Positions 6,797 to 11,483 of a stretch of 11,483 bases of DNA are shown in pieces (position 1 is the first letter of the stretch; each line of letters opens with the position of its first letter). Origin of the DNA: Acetobacteraceae bacterium (GTDB lineage Bacteria > Pseudomonadota > Alphaproteobacteria > Acetobacterales > Acetobacteraceae); NCBI GenBank assembly GCA_019689515.1, contig JADGHI010000079.1, forward strand, positions 1 through 11,483, written 5' to 3'. The notes below the pieces were generated by a model. It searched no databases. It was not told where the DNA came from and worked only from the letters and a program-made list of their open reading frames with translations. The position numbers and the translations under genes were made by a program.

Positions 6797-8221
6797 ATGG
6801 CCAGCCGCGAGGGCGCGATCGAACGCGCCAGGCGCTTCTTCGACGGGGACAACGCGCAGGGCGCGTCGGGCTTCAAGGCCCTGCTCGCCGAGCTTGTCGC
6901 CATCCCCTCCACCGCGCAGGAGGAGGGACGCGAGGCCGAACTGCACCGCTACCTCGACGGCGCCATCCGACCCTGGCTGGAGCGCCTCGGCTTCCGCGCG
7001 ACGATCCACCCCAACCCCCTGCCCGGCTTCGGCCCGATCCTCACCGCCGAACGCATCGAGGACCCGGCGCGCCCGACCGTGCTGCTCTACGGCCACGGCG
7101 ACACGGTGCGCGGGCTCGACGATCAGTGGCGCGAGGGCCTGAAGCCCTGGACGCTGACCGAGGAGGGCGACCGCTGGTATGGCCGAGGCACCGCGGACAA
7201 CAAGGGCCAGCACGCGCTGAACATCGCCGCGCTCGAGGCGGTCCTGGCGGAACGCGGCGGGAAGCTCGGCTTCAACGTCAAGGTCGTGATCGAAATGGCG
7301 GAGGAGCGCGGCTCCAAGGGGCTGCGCGAGTTCGTGGCCGCGCATGCGCGGGACCTCGCCGCCGATGTGCTCATCGCCTCCGACGGCCCGCGCGTCGAGC
7401 CCGAGGTGCCGACCATCGCGACCGGCACGCGCGGCAGCTTCCACTTCGACCTCGTCGTGCGGCTGCGCGAGGGCGGCGTGCATTCCGGCCACTGGGGCGG
7501 CCTGACCACGGATCCCGCGATTATCCTCGCACACGCGCTCGGCAGCATCATGGACCGCAACGGGCGCATCCTGGTGCGCGGCTGGCTGCCCGCGGGCGGC
7601 GTGCCGCCGGCGGTGAAGGCGGTGCTGGAGGGCTGCCCGGTCGGCGGCGGCGGCGAGGCGGCGACCATTGACCCCGGCTGGGGCGAGCCAGGCCTGACTC
7701 CGGCCGAGAAGATCTACGGCTGGAACTCCTTCATCGTGCTGGCAATGGTCTCCGGTCGCCCGGAGAATCCGGTCAACGCAGTTGCGCCCGACGCGCGCGC
7801 GCACTGCCAGATCCGCTACACGGTGGACACCGACCCAGCCGGCTTCGTCCCGGCGCTGCGCGCACATCTCGACGCGCAGGGCTTCCCCATGGTGCGGATC
7901 GAGAACACCGGCATCCGCATGGCGGCGAGCCGCACCGATCCGGACCACCCCTGGGTGCGCTGGGCGCAGGCGAGCATGCAGCGCAGCCTGGGCAAGCGCG
8001 TGCAGATCATCCCCAACGCCTCGGGCGGGCTGCCGGGCGACGTCTTCGTCGAGCACCTCGGCGTGCCGCTGGTCTGGGTGCCGCACAGCTACAACGGCTG
8101 CAAGCAGCACGGCCCGGACGAGCACCTGCTGATCGCCCCGGCGCGTGAGGGCATCGTGGCCTTCGCCGGGTTGTGGTGGGATCTCGGCGAGGACGGGGTG
8201 CCGACGCGGCGGGGCGGCTGA
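6797..8221 (+). CDS. M20 family metallopeptidase (dipeptidase/desuccinylase-like)
   Basis: This 474 aa di-zinc amidohydrolase of the M20 clan is predicted to cleave small peptides or N-acyl amino acids. Metal and catalytic residues are in the expected order: YGHGDTV (H100, with D102 two residues on), YGRGTADNKGQ (bridging D134), EMAEERGSKG (E169 general base, E170 ligand), ASDGPR (D196) and CKQHGPDEH (H438). The dimerisation lid domain lies between, about 210-330, with the GGVHSGHWGG segment (226-235) typical of the lid His loop. It lacks an obvious signal peptide, so it is probably cytoplasmic. GGGGCGAGG lies 6 nt before the ATG. Annotations such as succinyl-diaminopimelate desuccinylase are frequently transferred to this family, but the longer length and lid suggest a peptidase with unknown substrate. 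The gene ends at a convergent junction. Confidence 0.93.
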   Translation: MASREGAIERARRFFDGDNAQGASGFKALLAELVAIPSTAQEEGREAELHRYLDGAIRPWLERLGFRATIHPNPLPGFGPILTAERIEDPARPTVLLYGHGDTVRGLDDQWREGLKPWTLTEEGDRWYGRGTADNKGQHALNIAALEAVLAERGGKLGFNVKVVIEMAEERGSKGLREFVAAHARDLAADVLIASDGPRVEPEVPTIATGTRGSFHFDLVVRLREGGVHSGHWGGLTTDPAIILAHALGSIMDRNGRILVRGWLPAGGVPPAVKAVLEGCPVGGGGEAATIDPGWGEPGLTPAEKIYGWNSFIVLAMVSGRPENPVNAVAPDARAHCQIRYTVDTDPAGFVPALRAHLDAQGFPMVRIENTGIRMAASRTDPDHPWVRWAQASMQRSLGKRVQIIPNASGGLPGDVFVEHLGVPLVWVPHSYNGCKQHGPDEHLLIAPAREGIVAFAGLWWDLGEDGVPTRRGG

Positions 8222-8232
8222 GATCGCCCCGC

Positions 8233-8257
8233 CTCGGGGCCGCGCTCGAGCCCCGAG
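8233..8257 (+). terminator. hairpin just after the M20 peptidase stop
   Basis: CTCGGGGC (8233-8240) and GCCCCGAG (8250-8257) form a perfect 8 bp GC-rich stem with a 9 nt loop, 11 nt after the stop codon. No U-run follows, as is usual in very GC-rich genomes. It probably acts as a terminator or 3'-end stabiliser. Confidence 0.55.
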
Positions 8258-8310
8258 AGCGCAACGTGGTCCGGCCCACCCGAGGCCGCACCTGGGCGCC
8301 CAATACCGGG

Positions 8311-8332
8311 GGCCGCGCGCCTGCGCGCGGCC
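8311..8332 (-). terminator. hairpin just after the TauE/SafE-like gene stop
   Basis: GGCCGCGCGC-CT-GCGCGCGGCC is a perfect 10 bp inverted repeat directly adjoining the stop codon (8333-8335) of the minus-strand membrane-protein gene. Physically the loop would open to 4 or more nt. There is no T-run in either direction. Together with the hairpin at 8233-8257 it marks a convergent gene end. Confidence 0.55.
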
Positions 8333-9073
8333 TCACGCCATCGCCGCCACCCGCAGGGCCATCGCCGCGAGGACCACGCCATTGAGCGCAAACAGCGCCG
8401 CGCCTGCGGCGCGCAGCACCGGTCCTCCGGCCCGCCGCCCGAACAGCCGGCCGAGCAGTGCGACGCCGCCCAAGGCGGGCACGGTGCCCAGCACGAAGGC
8501 GGCCATTCCCAGCGCCCCGCCGAGCACGCTGCCCGAGGCCGCGGCCGCCGCCAGCGCTCCGTAGAGCAGCCCGCAAGGCAGCGCCGACAGCATCAGCCCG
8601 AGCGCCACGCCGCGCCATCCCGTTGGCGCCGCCAGCAGCGCTGCAACCCGCCGCTCGATCCCCGCCGGCAGGCGCGGCGCAGGCAGGCGCGGCAGCCAGG
8701 TCGCGATGCGCGCCGAGGCCTGGCCCAGCATCAGCACCGCCGCCGCCGCGAGCAGCGCCGCCAGCAGGTAGCGAACGCCGCTCACCTGCGTCACCAGCCC
8801 CGTCGCGCCACCCGCCAGCGCGCCGAGCGTCGCGTAGCCCAACATCCGCCCGGCCTGATAGGGCAGCAGCGCCGCCCCGGCGAGGCGGCACAGCATCCCG
8901 CCGGACGCTGCACGATCGGCCGTCGCTGCCGCCTGGGCGAGCACGAAGGGCGCGCACATCCCGGCGCAATGGGTCGCGCCGCCGGCGAGCCCGGCGACGA
9001 ACAGCGCCCCCGCCATCGCCGCCATGCCCCCGGGGCCGAGCAGGGTCAGGTCGTGCAGGCAATCCGCAAGCAT
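8333..9073 (-). CDS. sulfite exporter TauE/SafE-like (DsbD/CcdA-related) membrane protein
   Basis: This 246 aa polytopic inner-membrane protein has about six hydrophobic segments (roughly 17-35, 64-95, 99-120, 153-180, 185-208, 220-242). The first carries GGATHCAGMCAPF (H35, C36, C40), and the first segment of the second half carries LPCGLLYGAL (P166, C167). This HCxGMC plus PCGLLY pairing is characteristic of the COG2836/DsbD_2-like subgroup, often annotated as sulfite exporter and frequently found with metal or cytochrome-oxidase maturation genes elsewhere. The cysteines suggest thiol redox or metal handling more than sulfite export. The linker at about 121-150 is Arg/Pro-rich. It lies 48 bp downstream of kynA on the same strand, so cotranscription is plausible. 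The ATG at 9073 has only a weak GGGG upstream. Family fairly sure; substrate unknown. Confidence 0.84.
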   Translation of the reverse strand: MLADCLHDLTLLGPGGMAAMAGALFVAGLAGGATHCAGMCAPFVLAQAAATADRAASGGMLCRLAGAALLPYQAGRMLGYATLGALAGGATGLVTQVSGVRYLLAALLAAAAVLMLGQASARIATWLPRLPAPRLPAGIERRVAALLAAPTGWRGVALGLMLSALPCGLLYGALAAAAASGSVLGGALGMAAFVLGTVPALGGVALLGRLFGRRAGGPVLRAAGAALFALNGVVLAAMALRVAAMA

Positions 9074-9121
9074 GTGCGCCCCGCTGCTACCCCGGCTGCC
9101 CGTTCTCGGCCTTGCGGCAGA

Positions 9122-9961
9122 TCAAAGCCGCGTCCGCACCGCCCAGAGTTCAGGGAAGAAGCTGCGCTCCAGCGCGCCCTTCAGATAGGCCACCCCGGCG
9201 CTGCCGCCGGTGCCCGGGCGCTGGCCGATGATGCGCTCCACGGTCTTCATGTGGCGGAAGCGCCAGGCCTGGAAGGCGTCCTCGATGTCCACCAGCTCCT
9301 CGGCCAGTTCGTAGAGGTCGAAATGCGTCTCGGCCTCCCGGTAGATGGTGGCCCAGGCCTCCACCACGCCCTCGTCCGGGCGATAGGACTGCGTCACGTT
9401 GCGCGCCAGCACCACCTCGGGCACCCGCACGCCGCGGCGGGCGAGCAGGCGCAGCGCCTCGTCGTAGAGGCTCGGCGCCTCGAAGGCAGCGCGGAGCGCC
9501 GCGTGGATGTCGGGACGGTGCCGGTGCGGCTTCAGCATGAACTCGTCCTTCACGCCGAGCTTGAATTCGATCATCCGGTACTGCCAGGACTGGAGGCCGG
9601 AGGCCGAGCCGAGCCTGCCGCGGAAGGCGAGATAGTCGTGCGGCGTCATGGTCGAGAGCACATCCCAGGCCTCGATCATCTGGCGCTGGATGCGGCTGAC
9701 GCGCGCAGTGGCCTTGAAGGCGGGGCGCAGCTCGTCGCGCCGCAGGCACGCCATCGCCAGGTCGAGCTCGTGGTTCATCAGCTTCATCCACAGCTCCTGG
9801 ACCTGGTGGATGAGGATGAACAGCATCTCGTCATGCTCGCCGGAGCGCGGCCGCTGCGCGGAGAGCAGCGTGTCGAGGTGGAGATAGTCGCCATAGCTCA
9901 TGCGCCGCGCGAAGTCGGTCTCGATCTCCCGGCGTGCCGCAGGTTCCGACTCCTCGGCCAT
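9122..9961 (-). CDS. kynA: tryptophan 2,3-dioxygenase
   Basis: This 279 aa heme enzyme opens the indole ring of L-Trp with O2 to give N-formylkynurenine, the first step of the kynurenine pathway, in the cytoplasm. The sequence is all TDO: HQVQELWMKLMNHEL (52-66), MTPHDYLAFRGRLGSASGLQS (105-125), WRFRHMKTVERIIG (233-246) and GTGGSAGVAYLK (250-261). Compared from memory with Xanthomonas campestris TDO, its key residues fall at a constant offset of -3: His52 (base), Tyr110, Arg114 (carboxylate), His237 (proximal heme ligand) and Thr251. The start at 9961 is supported by GGAGG 7 nt upstream (minus strand). A longer open frame upstream overlaps the divergent kynureninase-like gene and is not credible. 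It shares a 53 bp divergent control region with that gene. Confidence 0.97.
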   Translation of the reverse strand: MAEESEPAARREIETDFARRMSYGDYLHLDTLLSAQRPRSGEHDEMLFILIHQVQELWMKLMNHELDLAMACLRRDELRPAFKATARVSRIQRQMIEAWDVLSTMTPHDYLAFRGRLGSASGLQSWQYRMIEFKLGVKDEFMLKPHRHRPDIHAALRAAFEAPSLYDEALRLLARRGVRVPEVVLARNVTQSYRPDEGVVEAWATIYREAETHFDLYELAEELVDIEDAFQAWRFRHMKTVERIIGQRPGTGGSAGVAYLKGALERSFFPELWAVRTRL

Positions 9962-9990
9962 GGTCAGGCCTCCGTGCGTTGCGGCGGATC

Positions 9991-10005
9991 CTAGGCGGGG
10001 CCTAG
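9991..10005. promoter_or_regulatory. perfect palindrome between kynA and the kynureninase-like gene
   Basis: CTAGGC-GGG-GCCTAG is a perfect 6-3-6 inverted repeat inside the 53 bp divergent intergenic region. It contains two CTAG tetramers, rare in GC-rich genomes and often part of binding sites. It lies 10 nt before the ATG at 10015 and 30 nt before the kynA start, so a bound protein could affect both genes. Operator function is inference. Confidence 0.45.
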
Positions 10006-10014
10006 TCTCGGGGC

Positions 10015-11172
10015 ATGCTCGACCTGCGGGCACATTTCTCACTTTTCCTCGGCGCCGATCCGGAGCGCCTGCATTTCGCCGCCCACAGCCACCACCCCTG
10101 GCCGGATGCGACGCGCGAGGCGCAGCTCGCCGCCTGGGACCTGGCGGCGCGGCGGATGGACGCGAAATGGGGGGAGGTGCTCGGCCCGCTCTGGGCACGC
10201 TGCCAAGGGCATGTCGCACGCCACCTGAACCTGCCCGACCCGGCGACCGTGGCCTTCGCGCCGAACACGCACGAATTCGTGGTGCGGCTGCTTTCCTGCC
10301 TGCCCAGGCACCGCACGCCGCGTGTGCTGACCACGGACGGCGAATTCCACAGCTTCGCCCGGCAGGTGGCGCGGCTGGAGGAGGACGGGCTGCTCTCCAT
10401 CCGCCGCATCCCCTCCGAACCGGGCGCGGACTGTCTGCCGCGACTGATCGAGGCGGCGCGCGCGCAACGCTTCGACCTGATCTGGACCAGCGCGGTGTTC
10501 TTCGGCACGGGCTTCGCCCTGGACGGCTTCGAGGCGCTGGCGGAGGCGGCCGGCGACGAGGCGCCGCTGGCGATCGACGGCTACCATGCCTTTCTCGCGC
10601 GCCCGGTGGATCTTTCCGCGATCGCCTCACGCGCCTTCTGGCTCGCCGGCGGCTACAAATACGCCATGGCCGGCGAGGGTGCGTGCTTCCTGCACTGCCC
10701 GCCCGGCTGGGCGGAGCGCCCGCGCGCCACCGGCTGGTTCGCGGGCTTCGGCGCGCTGAGCGAGGCGCCGCAGGGCGCGGTGCCCTATCCGCATGACGGC
10801 CGCCGCTTCCTCGGCGCCACCTTCGACCCCTCGGGCCTGTTCCGCTTCGATGCCACGATGCGCTGGCTGCAGGAAGCCGGCGTGACGGTCGCGCAGATCC
10901 ACGCCCACGCCCATGCGCTGCAGGAGCGCTTTGTCGCGGGACTGGCGGGCACGGGGCTCGATGCCGGCCGGCTCGTCGTGCCACTCGGCGAGAGACGGCG
11001 CGGCAATTTCCTCGCTTTCGACCTGCCGGACGCGGCGGCCTGGCAGGCACGGCTTGCCGCGGCGCGGATCGTGACGGACCATCGGGGCAGCCGCCTTCGC
11101 TTCGGCTTCGGCCTCCATCACACGGAAGAGGAGGTGGAGCGGCTGCTGGAGCGCCTGCGTGGGCTGCGCTAG
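10015..11172 (+). CDS. non-canonical kynureninase-like PLP enzyme (class V aminotransferase fold)
   Basis: This 385 aa fold-type I PLP enzyme probably hydrolyses kynurenine (or N-formyl/hydroxykynurenine) to anthranilate or a relative plus alanine. It shows AIDGYHAF (D188, H191), GGYKYAMAGEG with Schiff-base Lys215 after Tyr214, ATGWFAG (W241) and a C-terminal TDHRGSRLRFGFG (354-366). These correspond to Asp201-x-x-His204, Tyr226-Lys227, the GWF Trp and the D-x-R...RFGF tail of Pseudomonas kynureninase as I recall it. Differences: the N-terminus HFAAHSHHPWP (20-30) replaces the canonical YLDGNSLG, and the NFPTD and GCTYKYLNGGPG segments are altered. Divergent pairing with kynA supports a role in Trp degradation. 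Alternatives are another class V enzyme acting on a Trp metabolite. The start ATG has only a weak GGGG upstream. Confidence 0.8.
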   Translation: MLDLRAHFSLFLGADPERLHFAAHSHHPWPDATREAQLAAWDLAARRMDAKWGEVLGPLWARCQGHVARHLNLPDPATVAFAPNTHEFVVRLLSCLPRHRTPRVLTTDGEFHSFARQVARLEEDGLLSIRRIPSEPGADCLPRLIEAARAQRFDLIWTSAVFFGTGFALDGFEALAEAAGDEAPLAIDGYHAFLARPVDLSAIASRAFWLAGGYKYAMAGEGACFLHCPPGWAERPRATGWFAGFGALSEAPQGAVPYPHDGRRFLGATFDPSGLFRFDATMRWLQEAGVTVAQIHAHAHALQERFVAGLAGTGLDAGRLVVPLGERRRGNFLAFDLPDAAAWQARLAAARIVTDHRGSRLRFGFGLHHTEEEVERLLERLRGLR

Positions 11173-11173
11173 A

Positions 11174-11183
11174 GGTCCGGACC
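11174..11183. repeat. 10 bp palindrome between kynureninase-like gene and pdxA
   Basis: GGTCCGGACC is a perfect palindrome beginning 2 nt after the kynureninase-like stop. It might be a binding site or simply chance in GC-rich DNA. Nothing else recognisable is seen in the 90 bp gap apart from the AAAGGGG ribosome-binding-site candidate at 11248-11254. Confidence 0.2.
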
Positions 11184-11262
11184 AGCCTACACCCGGCATC
11201 GCCTCGGCCCCAGCGGATGGAGCCAGCGCGGTGCAGACACATGCCGCAAAGGGGCATCGGAC

Positions 11263-11483
11263 CTGACCACACCGCTTTCCCCTCTCGCGCTGACCATGGG
11301 CGAGCCCGCCGGCATCGGCGCCGAAATCGCAGCCGGCGCCTGGGCAGCCCTGCGCGCCTCGGGCCCGATCTTCGTCTTCCTCGGCGACGCCACCCGAATC
11401 TCCGGCGTACCGGTCGCGCGCATCGCCGCGCCCGAGGAGGCCACCGCGGCCTTTCCGCAGGCGCTGCCGGTTTTGCACCGCCC
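11263..11483 (+). CDS. pdxA: 4-hydroxythreonine-4-phosphate dehydrogenase, 5' part, probable CTG start
   Basis: This is the partial N-terminus (73 residues) of PdxA, the NAD-dependent enzyme that oxidises 4-phosphohydroxy-threonine in pyridoxal phosphate synthesis. The diagnostic start is present: PLALTMGEPAGIGAEIAAGAW, then a FVFLGDATRI strand and a PEEATAAFPQALPVLHRP stretch. The frame is open back to a stop at 11170-11172 but has no ATG, GTG or TTG before the ATG at 11296, which would cut off the conserved first strand (xLALT). CTG at 11263 gives a normal MTTPLxPLALTMGEPAGIG start and has AAAGGGG 8 nt upstream. An unusual CUG start is therefore likely; a sequencing indel is the alternative. 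It follows the kynureninase-like gene by 90 bp on the same strand and continues beyond the window. Confidence 0.85.
   Translation, partial: MTTPLSPLALTMGEPAGIGAEIAAGAWAALRASGPIFVFLGDATRISGVPVARIAAPEEATAAFPQALPVLHR

Noticed and set aside
5513..8125. 870-residue minus-strand open frame across maiA, the small exported protein and the M20 peptidase
   Set aside because: Despite its length it has no recognisable domain and overlaps two genes with intact active-site motifs on the plus strand.
8007..9062. 351-residue minus-strand open frame overlapping the TauE/SafE-like gene
   Set aside because: It is another frame of the same region, without membrane segments or motifs, and it also runs over the M20 gene end.
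9962..11272. N-terminal extension of the kynA open frame over the kynureninase-like gene
   Set aside because: The extension is Arg/Pro/Ala-rich and antisense to a conserved PLP enzyme; kynA has a good ribosome binding site at its own ATG (9961).
1..11483. CRISPR arrays, tRNAs, insertion sequences or prophage genes
   Set aside because: No regularly spaced repeats, cloverleaf-like sequence, transposase motifs or terminal inverted repeats were seen on either strand.

Overview
This is a GC-rich (about 70% by eye) bacterial chromosome segment with tightly packed genes and strong codon bias. The protein content (a fused indolepyruvate oxidoreductase of proteobacterial type, an ACAD8-like acyl-CoA dehydrogenase, a zeta-class maleylacetoacetate isomerase, Ala/Arg-rich proteins) points to an alphaproteobacterium. 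An Acetobacteraceae/Rhodospirillales relative such as Roseomonas is my best guess, but that is inference. I saw no phage genes, transposase, CRISPR array, rRNA or tRNA.

Layout. At the left edge an Lrp/AsnC regulator (82-609, minus) is divergent from a very large fused indolepyruvate:ferredoxin oxidoreductase-family protein (721-4200, plus). On the same strand follow an isobutyryl-CoA dehydrogenase-like ACAD (4378-5541), maleylacetoacetate isomerase maiA (5606-6244), a small exported protein of unknown function (about 6311-6673) and an M20 metallopeptidase (6797-8221). A convergent junction with two perfect GC-rich hairpins (8222-8332) separates these from a minus-strand pair: tryptophan 2,3-dioxygenase kynA (9122-9961), then a TauE/SafE-like membrane protein (8333-9073). 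Divergent from kynA, across 53 bp holding a perfect palindrome, lies a non-canonical kynureninase-like PLP enzyme (10015-11172). The 5' end of pdxA follows and runs off the window; it appears to start at CTG.

Theme. Several genes fit amino-acid catabolism. kynA plus the kynureninase-like enzyme would carry tryptophan towards anthranilate or a related product. The IOR protein would oxidise aryl-pyruvates made by transamination of aromatic amino acids. maiA belongs to the homogentisate branch of Phe/Tyr breakdown. The ACAD8-like enzyme belongs to valine breakdown, and the peptidase could supply amino acids. The Lrp-type regulator would be a natural amino-acid sensor for at least the IOR gene. 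Partner genes (kynurenine formamidase, homogentisate dioxygenase, fumarylacetoacetase) are not in the window, so no pathway is complete here.

Nothing in the window is clearly a wholly new system. The best leads are the divergent kynureninase-like enzyme with its palindromic control region, the probable CUG start of pdxA, and the IOR fusion with an atypical cysteine pattern. No gene-free stretch exceeds 300 bp; the longest are 4201-4377 and 6674-6796.
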